This document shows positions 7,552-14,698 of a stretch of DNA of 27,234 nt, one piece after another. The DNA comes from SD8 sp035528475 (lineage in GTDB: Archaea > Halobacteriota > Methanomicrobia > Methanomicrobiales > Methanospirillaceae). Location: assembly GCA_035528475.1 (NCBI GenBank), contig DATKYO010000112.1, positions 1 to 27,234 of the forward strand, written 5' to 3'. A program made the translations under genes and the position numbers. How positions within the stretch are numbered: the stretch's first letter is position 1; every line of letters begins with the position of its first letter. Under the pieces are notes generated by a model. The model saw only the letters and a program-made list of their open reading frames with translations, had not been told where the DNA came from and made no database searches.

Positions 7552-8106
7552 CTAAAATATTCGTATAATGCCTGTGGCTGCAAGGTATATTGACAAAGCG
7601 CCTGCCAGATAGCCGCCCATCATGAGAATTACACAAGTCCGCCTTCGCCAGGAAAAAATCCAGGAAATTGCCGGACATATGTAAAACCCGACCACTATTA
7701 TGCCGGGTACAAGTCCCCAGACGCCATATTGACTGATAAACCCGGTGAACTTTCCGATTCTCACTCTTTCCAGAAAATGGCAGACCGGATCAGATCTTGT
7801 GGAGAGAAGGTAAAAGATCTCGAGTGAAGTGAGGATTACCGATAAGGCGACCGAGGAGATGATGAGGAAGAGGGGGACTATTTCTATTCCAAGAGCAATT
7901 CCCGGAACCACCGATCCATATTCTATCAGGAATACACTTCCAACAAGAACCATTGTCCGGGAGAGAGGAATATCTGCGGCCATAGAGACGAGAACAGGAA
8001 ATACAATCGAAAGTCCTGGCAGATAAAGAAGTAGCAGTACCAATGCTTTAATAATTGAGCGTCTTTCCGCTATATTATTGGAGCGCAGAGCTTTCAGACC
8101 AATCAT
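7552..8106 (-). CDS. Second COG2426-type membrane protein
   Basis: A 184-residue membrane protein with about five hydrophobic segments. Its second half (ISQYGVWGLVPGIIVVGFYI then PAISWIFSWRRRTCVILMMG) follows the same pattern as YGALSCIFIAWIPGIGLYG in the protein encoded at 3150-3689: YG-x-W/PGI, then P-x-IxWI-x-W-x-R, then a glycine-bearing helix. It is therefore a diverged paralogue of the small multidrug export-like family; substrate unknown. The N-terminus carries several Arg residues before the first helix. It begins 35 bp after the stop of the NAC-like gene on the same strand, so the two probably share a transcript. The stop lies 12 bp from the end of the convergent ligase gene. Confidence 0.7.
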   Translation of the reverse strand: MIGLKALRSNNIAERRSIIKALVLLLLYLPGLSIVFPVLVSMAADIPLSRTMVLVGSVFLIEYGSVVPGIALGIEIVPLFLIISSVALSVILTSLEIFYLLSTRSDPVCHFLERVRIGKFTGFISQYGVWGLVPGIIVVGFYICPAISWIFSWRRRTCVILMMGGYLAGALSIYLAATGIIRIF

Positions 8107-8141
8107 TGAAAGATTCCTATTTCAGCCGAAATCATGTGATT

Positions 8142-8417
8142 TTAGTGTTGATCTTTCTTCTTTTGATACAGACTGAATATCACGGATTCGTATTCAATTC
8201 CCATGGATGGGGGGATATAGTTATACTCCTTCACCCCTGCCATAAGATGATGAATGGCTTCTTTATCACTCAATGGCTCGAGTTTGAGGACTTCATCAAA
8301 GAGAACATCAAGTCTGTCGATGCCAATTTGCCTGTCTCTGATCATTATCCTGTGGATACCCTGCATTGCGTCAGCCCCACACGGTGAAACATGTTCCCGG
8401 TCCATTATAATCGGCAT
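8142..8417 (-). CDS. NAC-like small conserved methanogen protein
   Basis: A 91-residue protein. The distinctive part is GIDRLDVLFDEVLKLEPLSD then EAIHHLMAGVKEYNYIPPSM, a helical pattern (G-x-x-x-LDxIFxEV-x-L, NYIPxS) that I recall from small proteins of Methanomicrobia often labelled 'NAC family transcription factor'; that label is not experimentally grounded as far as I know. A single Cys (SPCGAD) lies near the N-terminus, where relatives can carry metal-binding cysteines. ATG 8417 is the longest start; ATG 8405 (MDREHVSPCG) is equally possible. It precedes the COG2426 gene by 35 bp and is probably co-transcribed with it. Confidence 0.65.
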   Translation of the reverse strand: MPIIMDREHVSPCGADAMQGIHRIMIRDRQIGIDRLDVLFDEVLKLEPLSDKEAIHHLMAGVKEYNYIPPSMGIEYESVIFSLYQKKKDQH

Positions 8418-8512
8418 CTACTAGATTCTCATAAGAATATGATAAATTCATGGGGCTGTGTTGTGATGGATATAGATGAAGCAGTAAATTCAAATTCTAT
8501 AACATGCTAATA

Positions 8513-8553
8513 TTCCGAAAAAGATAACTTATCCCGGTATTTCCGAAAAGAGA
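8513..8553. repeat. Direct repeat pair in divergent promoter region
   Basis: TTCCGAAAAAGA at 8513-8524 recurs as TTCCGAAAAGAGA at 8541-8553, 28 bp apart, close to three helical turns. It lies in the divergent gap between the NAC-like gene and the helical protein gene. The spacing would suit a pair of operator sites; this is inference. Confidence 0.35.
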
Positions 8554-8558
8554 CATGA

Positions 8559-8575
8559 ATCTACATTTTGTAGAT
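8559..8575. promoter_or_regulatory. Perfect 7-bp inverted repeat before the helical protein gene
   Basis: ATCTACA-TTT-TGTAGAT, arms of 7 bp with a 3-nt centre, ending 35 bp before ATG 8611. It could be an operator or a short RNA hairpin in the leader. Confidence 0.4.
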
Positions 8576-8610
8576 AAAATAATAGCTGTTTGGCAGGTAA
8601 GGTTGAAAAA

Positions 8611-8919
8611 ATGACAGGAATGAAAGGACATTTTGAGAAAGGAGTGTGGGTCGAGGAAAAAATCCCGGATGAAAAGCCGGAGATTAAAGGCGAACCCATT
8701 GGCGATAGGATTGAGAAAACTCAGACAGAGATTTCACAAACCATAGGGAACGTGATTTCCTTAACCCGGGATCTATTTACCACTGAAGAAGGGAGAAAGC
8801 ATATCCAGAAGAAGATCGATAACGCCGGGACTCAGCTTGACTCGGCTATACGCGATATCATGTCCCAGTCAGAAAAAGCCACAAAACCAGAAAAAGAAAA
8901 GAAAAAAGAAGGGAAATAA
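8611..8919 (+). CDS. Charged helical protein, function unknown
   Basis: A 102-residue protein from ATG 8611, chosen because AAGGT lies 7 nt upstream; a TTG at 8590 in the same frame gives 109 residues. The N-terminus MTGMKGHFEKGVWVEEKIPD leads into a hydrophilic helical middle (IEKTQTEISQTIGNVISLTR, then LFTTEEGRKHIQKKIDNAGT) that may form a coiled coil. The last 20 residues are almost only Lys, Glu, Pro and Ala. There is no signal peptide or membrane helix, so it should be cytoplasmic and soluble. I do not recognise a named family; it resembles conserved hypothetical proteins of methanogens. An inverted repeat and direct repeats lie just upstream and may control it. Confidence 0.6.
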   Translation: MTGMKGHFEKGVWVEEKIPDEKPEIKGEPIGDRIEKTQTEISQTIGNVISLTRDLFTTEEGRKHIQKKIDNAGTQLDSAIRDIMSQSEKATKPEKEKKKEGK

Positions 8920-8956
8920 AAAAGGCATCAGGGTTGACTGATACATATAATAATTT

Positions 8957-9436
8957 CTAACTGGGATTTATTGGCTGGAATGGCATATCCTGATCAATAG
9001 CCTTGTATGTCTTCCCAGTATCGATAGTCACAAATACTATCACCCTGTCGGTATGCGTGGTTCCTTCCAGCACAATTTCTGACCCTATCTGCGGAGATTC
9101 GATAGATTGTGTCTCAACCTGTCCATCAGAGCGAATCACCGTAGCATCCATGCTTTCCACGAAACCCAGGCCCTGTCCGCCCCGGAAACTGATCGTAATG
9201 GAGGGATCTGTGGAAATCGTATTCTTTGATACCTGAATATTGACCGAATATATGGGAGGAATTACATCGGTCGGATCCGGAATAAGCGAATATGTCGTCG
9301 TGGGAGGTGTTTCAACCGTTTCTTCCGCCATAGGGGTGGCAGGGGTTGTTGCGGGGGGTTCCGGGAACTGTGAACTGCAGCCCGAAAACAGGATAGTACA
9401 TACCAGTGCAGCTATGAGAACACTCAGGATTTTCAT
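8957..9436 (-). CDS. Secreted lipoprotein, unknown function
   Basis: A 159-residue protein with a lipoprotein signal peptide: MKILSVLIAALVCTILFSGC, with the lipobox FSGC ending at Cys20, the likely lipid-bearing residue. Residues 21-60 are a Thr/Pro/Glu-rich spacer that would hold the folded part off the membrane. Residues about 64-159 look like one beta-sandwich domain (NIQVSKNTISTDPSITISFR, GGQGLGFVESMDATVIRSDG), of the kind common in archaeal surface lipoproteins. Its ligand is unknown. It is a single gene, divergent from the small Cys-rich gene at 9569. Confidence 0.75.
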   Translation of the reverse strand: MKILSVLIAALVCTILFSGCSSQFPEPPATTPATPMAEETVETPPTTTYSLIPDPTDVIPPIYSVNIQVSKNTISTDPSITISFRGGQGLGFVESMDATVIRSDGQVETQSIESPQIGSEIVLEGTTHTDRVIVFVTIDTGKTYKAIDQDMPFQPINPS

Positions 9437-9568
9437 GCTATAGCGCTGAAATGTATTATTATTTGAGCATTGTTATTGGTACTGGATAATGCCTACTTGA
9501 GCATAAATTTATCAACCGGGATTACCTGTCAATAAATTCAAATTTTTCAATGGCATATCTCTTCATCA

Positions 9569-9757
9569 ATGTCTAAATGCAAGAAACATCCGGAAAAAGA
9601 TTCTACTGCATCTTGCAGGCTTTGTGGAATCGATTGCTGCGATGAATGCGCTACGTCCTCAACGGGCATCTGCAAAGGATGCATTTACAAAATGGGGATA
9701 ATTGTACTTATAATAATGATTATTTCATCCTATGTTGTCTGGTTCGGAGTTATTTAA
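9569..9757 (+). CDS. Small Cys-rich, membrane-anchored zinc-finger protein
   Basis: A 62-residue protein. Residues 4-38 contain a B-box-like set of ligands (C4, H7, C16, C19, C23, C24, C27, C35, C38), reading CKKHPEKDS..CRLCG..CDEC..CKGC, enough for two Zn2+ ions. Residues 42-61 form one membrane helix ending in WFGVI. The finger should face the cytoplasm. Small proteins of this layout recur in methanogens; the role is unknown, though recruitment of a partner to the membrane is plausible. An AT-rich TATA-like element (ATAAATTTATC) lies about 60 bp before the ATG. It is followed by the convergent trmO gene. Confidence 0.75.
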   Translation: MSKCKKHPEKDSTASCRLCGIDCCDECATSSTGICKGCIYKMGIIVLIIMIISSYVVWFGVI

Positions 9758-9780
9758 TCATATATCATGTATCCATAACT

Positions 9781-10200
9781 TCAGGAAATCTCATTTTTTG
9801 CATCAGGAATACAGTCTATATCCCGCGAATAAGGCTTGATATCAATCACCGGCGTTCCATCAAATGCATCAAGACCTGTCACTTTAATCACATTTGCTGC
9901 TATTTCCTCCACCCTGGCTATGCCAAGCCCTATTGGATTGGGCCGATGCGGGGATCGCGTGCAAAATACCGGCCTCGGCTCAAGTGTGCCCGGAGGAACG
10001 GCAAAGAGCATGGTTCGGTCCGCCTTATCGAGCCAGTAAAGGACAAAAATATGGCTTGACCGCCCCAAATCTCCAACCCCCGGGAGAAATTCAGCCCTCA
10101 CTTCAATTCGTGAAACTTCTGATGACAGCCTTCCCTGCCGGGGAGCTTGCCCAGGTTTGTGGTAAGGCGATCTGATGATCCCTATGGGAATGAGTTCCAT
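9781..10200 (-). CDS. trmO: tRNA (N6-threonylcarbamoyladenosine-37-N6)-methyltransferase, TrmO/TsaA family
   Basis: A 139-residue protein of the TrmO family (PF01980), which uses S-adenosylmethionine to methylate t6A at position 37 of certain tRNAs. It starts MELIPIGIIRSPYHKPGQAP, the usual beginning of the family, and carries the two signature blocks FCTRSPHRPNPIGLG (79-93) and LDAFDGTPVIDIKPY (110-124). It is the single-domain archaeal form, lacking the C-terminal domain of the E. coli enzyme. ATG 10200 matches the family start; ATG 10212 adds four residues. The frame is open much further upstream on the minus strand, but that part is antisense to the neighbouring membrane gene and does not look like protein. 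Confidence 0.88.
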   Translation of the reverse strand: MELIPIGIIRSPYHKPGQAPRQGRLSSEVSRIEVRAEFLPGVGDLGRSSHIFVLYWLDKADRTMLFAVPPGTLEPRPVFCTRSPHRPNPIGLGIARVEEIAANVIKVTGLDAFDGTPVIDIKPYSRDIDCIPDAKNEIS

Positions 10201-10351
10201 TGATCCCGACATTATTGTTCCGTTCAATCCGGCGGAAAAAATATCTTTTGGCGGGATGTTCCCAAAGGATGTCCACACGGTGGCTAAGTTCTTATCGATT
10301 GCCCCCTTGGCACATGAATATGAGGAAGTACAGCACCACACTAAAGTGAAA

Positions 10352-10723
10352 ATGCATATAAACCTCAAACGGTATGGGTTGTATCTTCTCAGGTGGCAGG
10401 CCAGCACCCCTATCCTCGCAGCAGTGGGCATTTTGCTTGCAACCATGGGACAGATCATGGCTGCAATCGTGGCAAATCTCATCGGCGGGCTGATCTTTTT
10501 CTGGGTGGACCGGTTTATCTTCACTTCACAGGCCCTCGCGGCCCAGTGGGAAGTAAAAGAACAAATCACCTGCGCTGACTGCGGAAGGGTAACCCGGGGA
10601 TACCGTCTTGTCAAATCAGAAAATTATGACCGCAGTCATGAGGAAAGGCCTCAGTTCAGGTGTGAGAATTGCTCAACCCGAAAAGCCGATGAATTGCGGA
10701 GAAAGGGAATCAGGGTGGATTGA
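10352..10723 (+). CDS. Membrane protein with C-terminal zinc ribbon
   Basis: A 123-residue protein from ATG 10352. The first part, MHINLKRYGLYLLRWQASTP, is amphipathic, followed by one or two membrane helices (about 20-56, ending ANLIGGLIFFWVDRFIF). The C-terminal tail is a zinc ribbon: CADC at 74-77 and CENC at 104-107, in a basic context. I recognise it as a conserved hypothetical of methanogens, without a known role. The frame is open back to 10175, but the extra part overlaps the start of trmO on the other strand, so the short start is preferred; GTG 10346 is an alternative. It diverges from trmO, sharing a gap of about 150 bp. Confidence 0.7.
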   Translation: MHINLKRYGLYLLRWQASTPILAAVGILLATMGQIMAAIVANLIGGLIFFWVDRFIFTSQALAAQWEVKEQITCADCGRVTRGYRLVKSENYDRSHEERPQFRCENCSTRKADELRRKGIRVD

Positions 10724-10900
10724 TACAATTAAACCGGACTCCCCCTGATCTCTCAAAGCAATACTATGCAAATAAGGCATAATCGCCAGCAGATTGGTGG
10801 AATCCATAACATCTCGACACAACTAAATTAATTTTCTACCCGCCTGGGGAATATTCTAAAATACCAAAAAGCTCATATTTCTGGCAGAGGGAACACCGAA

Positions 10901-11641
10901 GTGAATTCATTGGATATGGAAAGAAGAGAAGCACTTTTTTCTTTTCTTCAAAGACTTGGAATTATCGGGAATCTTATCACACCGGCGCAACTGGGATTAT
11001 ATAACCGAGCTTTTTCTCATCGCTCCTATCTTCGGGAATGCAACCCTCACGGGGAGTTTGATGCAATCAATGCCGGTGACTACGAAAGGCTTGAATTTCT
11101 GGGTGACCGTGTATTAAACCTCATCATCGCCGAATATCTCTATAAGACATTTAATGAAACGGAGGGTGAGATGACTCCCAGAATGGAAGTCGCCAGGAAC
11201 AGGAATCTCGCCGCCATGGTCCCATCCCTCGGTATAGGATTTGAAGATCTTATCATTGTTTCTTCGAAACAGGGAATAACTCCGGGGATTATCGCTGATG
11301 CTTTTGAGGCATTTGTTGGGGCGATGTACCTGGACATCGGACTTGATAAAACAAGGAATATAGTGCTTTCCCTTATTTCTGATGAGATTGATGTCTTCTC
11401 TACCGATAACAATTACAAAAAAATGCTCCAGGAAATTCTTCAGAAGAAAAAAAAACCACTTCCAGTCTATATTCTTGTCCGAAAAGACGGATTGGACCAC
11501 CTGCCCACATTCACCTACAGGGTTTGTGTGGATGAAAAAACCTGTGGCCAGGGTAAGGGTCGCAGTAAGGCCCATGCCACCCAGAATGCGGCAAAAGATG
11601 CATTGGAAAAGATGGAAAGTCATCAATCTGATGAATTTTAA
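10901..11641 (+). CDS. rnc: Ribonuclease III
   Basis: A 246-residue enzyme that would cleave double-stranded RNA. The catalytic domain (about 10-160) has the signature ERLEFLGDRVLNLIIAEYLY at 62-81. The acidic active-site set is complete: E62, E65, D69, D133 and E136 (the latter two in ADAFEAFVGA), matching E38, E41, D45, D114 and E117 of the E. coli enzyme. A linker NYKKMLQEILQKK leads into a dsRNA-binding domain (about 175-240) with GKGRSKAHATQNAAKDAL. The start is GTG 10901 because GAGGG at 10887-10891 lies 9 nt upstream, the right SD distance; ATG 10916 would be too far. RNase III is sporadic in archaea. It is a single gene with a 177-bp untranscribed-looking gap before it. Confidence 0.93.
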   Translation: MNSLDMERREALFSFLQRLGIIGNLITPAQLGLYNRAFSHRSYLRECNPHGEFDAINAGDYERLEFLGDRVLNLIIAEYLYKTFNETEGEMTPRMEVARNRNLAAMVPSLGIGFEDLIIVSSKQGITPGIIADAFEAFVGAMYLDIGLDKTRNIVLSLISDEIDVFSTDNNYKKMLQEILQKKKKPLPVYILVRKDGLDHLPTFTYRVCVDEKTCGQGKGRSKAHATQNAAKDALEKMESHQSDEF

Positions 11642-11718
11642 TGAATCCGGGATTGCTTTGTACCTGCGTCATTTTTACATTTTACAGGCGGGAATCTGTC
11701 TCATACTCCATTACAGGG

Positions 11719-11730
11719 ATATAAATATAT
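11719..11730 (+). promoter_or_regulatory. TATA box for the universal stress protein gene
   Basis: ATATAAATATAT preceded by GG, an excellent archaeal TATA box. It predicts a transcript start near 11750. A GGTGGTG run at 11750-11756 then serves as SD, 7 nt before ATG 11764. Confidence 0.6.
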
Positions 11731-11763
11731 GGAAAGGAGAGAAACTTCCGGTGGTGCAGACAC

Positions 11764-12183
11764 ATGTTCACAAAGATTCTTGTTGCCGCTGACGGCTCTC
11801 CCATAACCAGGAAAGTATTGAATGCAGCATCTGAAATTTCCGGCATGAGCGGGGGTGAACTCCATCTCATCTATGTAATCGAGACCGGATGGTCAGAAGG
11901 AGACCTGGCACGGGAACTGGTTATAAAAGAGATGGAGGAAGAATCAGAGGCTATAACAATGGAGATGAAAAAATCCCTTGCAGCGACCGGAAAAGATGTG
12001 AACGTCCATATCAAACGAGGACATCCAGGAAATACCATAATAAATACGGCCGAAGAAATCGGGGCTGATCTTATCATAATCGGGTCAGTGGGACGTAGCC
12101 AGATAGAGAGAATGATGGCAGGAAGTGTCAGTACGTACGTAGTCACGCACAGCCGTATGCCGACACTTGTGATAAAACCATAA
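11764..12183 (+). CDS. Universal stress protein, UspA family (ATP-binding type)
   Basis: A 139-residue single-domain Usp protein (PF00582) with the alpha/beta nucleotide fold. It begins MFTKILVAADGSPITRKVLN, the classic N-terminal strand with the Asp that contacts the base. Near the end, GSVGRSQIERMMAGSVS fits the G-2x-G-9x-G(S/T) ATP-binding motif, so this is the ATP-binding subtype rather than the UspA subtype that lacks it. These cytoplasmic dimers act in stress survival; the exact role varies. A strong TATA box and a GGTGGTG SD 7 nt before the ATG suggest good expression. It is a single-gene unit between rnc and the quinone reductase gene. Confidence 0.9.
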   Translation: MFTKILVAADGSPITRKVLNAASEISGMSGGELHLIYVIETGWSEGDLARELVIKEMEEESEAITMEMKKSLAATGKDVNVHIKRGHPGNTIINTAEEIGADLIIIGSVGRSQIERMMAGSVSTYVVTHSRMPTLVIKP

Positions 12184-12299
12184 ATATTATCCCCAGATAA
12201 GGAATCCGGATACTGGAAATTTTTCATCAACTTTATCAAGGATTTCGGGCGCTGGAATTAAATGCCTGTGGAGAATTATACTCACTGGTGAATTTTCAT

Positions 12300-12941
12300 A
12301 TGAAGATCTTATATATCTATGCCCACCCGGAGCCCAAATCATTCAACGGGGCACTCAAGGACACTGCCATGGTCGCACTGTCAGAAATGAAACATTTTGT
12401 GAAGGTATCCAACCTCTATGCCCTAAAATTCAAGGCAGTTCTTGATCAAAACGATTTCAGGATACGAGGAGACACTTCGGCGTTCAATCCCGCGTTCGAA
12501 CAAATCCATGGAGTAGAGACAGGGAGTCTCGCCCCGGATATCCAGGAAGAGATAGAGAAAATTGTATGGGCAGATCTTCTGATATTTCAGTTCCCGGTAT
12601 GGTGGTCATATATGCCTGCCATCCTCAAAGGCTGGATAGACAGGGTTTTCGTGCAGGGATTTGTAGTTGACATCGGAGCCGGAAAAGTCTATGAAAATGG
12701 TCTCCTTAAAGGTAAGAAAGCAATGATAGTGGCCACCACCGGGTCTTCCCTGGAGATGTACTCTTCCGGAGGTGTGCATGGGAATCTTGAGGACCAGATC
12801 TCCATCATTACGCATAACATCTTCGAGTTCACAGGACTGTCGGTTCTTCCAGGTTTTATTGTATATGGTGCAGCAGGAATGTCATATGAACAGGGTAAGA
12901 GAGAGTTAGCCCGTTACCGCGAAGCACTCATGAAACTCTGA
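12300..12941 (+). CDS. NAD(P)H:quinone reductase / flavodoxin-fold oxidoreductase
   Basis: A 213-residue flavodoxin-like protein of the NQO1/MdaB/KefF group (PF02525). It begins MKILYIYAHPEPKSFNGALK, the typical flavin phosphate-binding start, and contains FPVWWSYMPAILKGWIDRVF, the family's central motif, followed by GKKAMIVATTGSS. It should bind FMN or FAD and transfer two electrons from NAD(P)H to quinones or similar acceptors, protecting against one-electron reduction. ATG 12300 is chosen because GGTGA lies 8 nt upstream; a GTG at 12288 is in frame but lies inside that SD. It is a single gene. The true acceptor in a methanogen is not known. Confidence 0.85.
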   Translation: MKILYIYAHPEPKSFNGALKDTAMVALSEMKHFVKVSNLYALKFKAVLDQNDFRIRGDTSAFNPAFEQIHGVETGSLAPDIQEEIEKIVWADLLIFQFPVWWSYMPAILKGWIDRVFVQGFVVDIGAGKVYENGLLKGKKAMIVATTGSSLEMYSSGGVHGNLEDQISIITHNIFEFTGLSVLPGFIVYGAAGMSYEQGKRELARYREALMKL

Positions 12942-13080
12942 AATATACACCGCCTCCATTTCCCTCTCCATCTGTTCCATAATCCCAAACGCTTTCTGAA
13001 AAGCGGATAATCCTGATTACCAGGACAGATATTATTTTAGCAAAATATTCAATATCAGTGAAGACAAGTCACGATCTATT

Positions 13081-13662
13081 ATGTGGAATCGATACCTCCT
13101 TGTGACTCTTTCCCTCATTTTTATCATTATTTGCGGTTGCATAGGGCCATCGGAAGAACCTTCCCCGGCAATCCCTGATGCCGCTGCCACTACGGTCATA
13201 CCAAAAACCAGGGCTGTTGATATCGCGCATGAGGACAATATTTCAGTGCCTGCGGCGAATGACTCTGGATCCGTATCTGGATCCACGATTCCTCCCGGGA
13301 TTATACCCTCTTCAGTTACTGCGTCTCCAACTCCCACAACAAGCGCTCTTTCCCCGTCCCAAACCACCGCCACATCTGCGACTCCCTCACCCACAGCAGG
13401 CATAACTCCTCCCCAACCCCCTCCGGCAGTTTCCGTACCTGTTCCGTTGCCCCCATCAGTAACCTCCGGTTCGTCTACTCCATCAGTTCCCCCTGTGCCC
13501 TCCACGCCTTTGCCTACCGCCTCGCCTCCTGTTCCTACACCACCGGGAAGCGGGACAAGCCCGCCCTATCCAATCCCGCCGGCCACATTTGTAACGCCTG
13601 TTCCCCTCACAACACTGACCACCATTCCAACACCGGTTTCCCCTACCACGCACCCTACATGA
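13081..13662 (+). CDS. Ser/Thr/Pro-rich lipoprotein without a visible domain
   Basis: A 193-residue protein with a lipoprotein signal MWNRYLLVTLSLIFIIICGC, where Cys20 would carry the lipid. Everything after about residue 60 is low-complexity Pro, Thr and Ser (e.g. PPQPPPAVSVPVPLPPSV, STPLPTASPPVPTPPGSG), with no recognisable folded domain and almost no charged residues. It is likely a flexible, possibly O-glycosylated surface anchor or stalk. The base composition is skewed (C-rich coding strand), so the long frames on the opposite strand are shadows. Start ATG 13081 is the only good one; no strong SD. Confidence 0.65.
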   Translation: MWNRYLLVTLSLIFIIICGCIGPSEEPSPAIPDAAATTVIPKTRAVDIAHEDNISVPAANDSGSVSGSTIPPGIIPSSVTASPTPTTSALSPSQTTATSATPSPTAGITPPQPPPAVSVPVPLPPSVTSGSSTPSVPPVPSTPLPTASPPVPTPPGSGTSPPYPIPPATFVTPVPLTTLTTIPTPVSPTTHPT

Positions 13663-13753
13663 TGAGGGATAACACAATACTCTTTTATCCCCGCGGACAT
13701 CAAAAATCTCACAAAGTCTCGCTCTTCTCCGGCTTTGGATGATGATTGTGATG

Positions 13754-14620
13754 AAACCAACGACTATGTTCAGGAATTATGCACTGGATGATGAAATCCT
13801 GGTTATGCCCGTTGTTCATGATGCACTATGTGCAAAAATTGCGGAGGACACAGGTTTCAAGGCTATTTGTTCCGCCGGGTACGCAAACAGTGCGGCTATG
13901 CTTGGCAAACCTGATGTATCACTTCTGACTATGACCGAGATGGTGGAATGTACAGGAAGGATCGTGGATTCCGTGTTGCTGCCGGTCTTTGCCGATGCGG
14001 ATACGGGGCATGGAAATGTGACTAATGTCAACAGGACTGTCCGTTTGTTTGAAAAAGCAGGGGCCGCAGGTATACTTATAGAGGACCAGGTCCAGCCAAA
14101 GAGATGTGGGCACATGTCCGGGAAACAGGTTATTCCTCCGATGGAAATGACTGCGAAGATAGAAGCTGCCCTGGATGCCCGTTCTGATCCGGATTTTACC
14201 ATTATGGCCCGGACCGATGCCCTGGCTGTGTCCGGCATTGATGATGCCATCACCCGGGGAAGATTATACAGGGATTGCGGCGCCGATATGATTTTTGTTG
14301 AGGCCCCGGAATCGATCAAACAAATGACAAAAATAATTAAAGAAATAGATGCCCCACATCTCGCAAACATGATTCCCGGGGGAAAGACGCCCCTCCTTTC
14401 TGTAAAAGAACTCCATGCTATAGGCTATGCAGTAGTTGCGTATCCAACAGTCTGCACCTATACGATAGCCAGTGCCGTCCGCAAGGTGTTTGGAGAGTTG
14501 GAGAAAGGATCACTTGGCCAGGTTCGAGAGGATATGATGAATTTTGATGAATTCAATACCCTGGTGGGTCTTGAAGAAATCAGGGAAAAAGAACTTCATT
14601 ATTACAGGTATTGTGAATGA
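13754..14620 (+). CDS. Isocitrate lyase / PEP mutase superfamily enzyme (methylisocitrate or dimethylmalate lyase-like)
   Basis: A 288-residue TIM-barrel lyase from ATG 13754 (ATG 13739 adds five residues). Counting from the longer start, it shows FADADTGHGN at 85-94 (Mg2+-binding Asp pair), EDQ at 115-117 and the catalytic loop KRCGH at 121-125, with Cys123 as general acid. KRCGH/KKCGH marks true C-C lyases (isocitrate, methylisocitrate, 2,3-dimethylmalate lyases), as opposed to PEP mutase or oxaloacetate hydrolase. The size, about 290 residues, fits methylisocitrate and dimethylmalate lyase, not the longer isocitrate lyase. No other 2-methylcitrate cycle gene is nearby, so the substrate is open. 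A TATA-like element CTTTTATCC lies near 13680. The last codons lie in a 21-bp tandem duplication. Confidence 0.85.
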   Translation, partial: KPTTMFRNYALDDEILVMPVVHDALCAKIAEDTGFKAICSAGYANSAAMLGKPDVSLLTMTEMVECTGRIVDSVLLPVFADADTGHGNVTNVNRTVRLFEKAGAAGILIEDQVQPKRCGHMSGKQVIPPMEMTAKIEAALDARSDPDFTIMARTDALAVSGIDDAITRGRLYRDCGADMIFVEAPESIKQMTKIIKEIDAPHLANMIPGGKTPLLSVKELHAIGYAVVAYPTVCTYTIASAVRKVFGELEKGSLGQVREDMMNFDEFNTLVGLEEIREKELHYYRYCE

Positions 14621-14643
14621 GTTTACAGGTATTGTGAATGAGT
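14602..14643 (+). repeat. Perfect 21-bp tandem duplication spanning a stop codon
   Basis: TTACAGGTATTGTGAATGAG plus T occurs at 14602-14622 and again at 14623-14643 with no mismatch. The first copy holds the last codons and TGA stop of the lyase gene; the second is wholly non-coding. The lack of mismatches suggests a recent slippage or duplication event. Confidence 0.9.
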
Positions 14644-14698
14644 AATTTTTTTCGCCCCAGTATACGTCCGCAAAGATAACTGTGAAAAATGGATCTTC

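Noticed and set aside
10175..10351. Upstream extension of the zinc-ribbon membrane protein by 59 residues
   Set aside because: It overlaps the trmO start on the opposite strand and is not needed; ATG 10352 begins the conserved-looking part.
10201..10614. Upstream extension of trmO to a 277-residue frame
   Set aside because: The added part is antisense to the membrane gene, and TrmO proteins start at the MELIPIGIIRSP-type strand.
12990..13005. CGCTTT-CTGA-AAAGCG hairpin after the quinone reductase gene
   Set aside because: Only six base pairs and no T-run; not enough to call a terminator.
13032..13505. Minus-strand Gly/Val-rich frame of 157 codons
   Set aside because: It is the complement of the Pro/Thr/Ser-rich lipoprotein gene; the skewed composition removes stops on the other strand.
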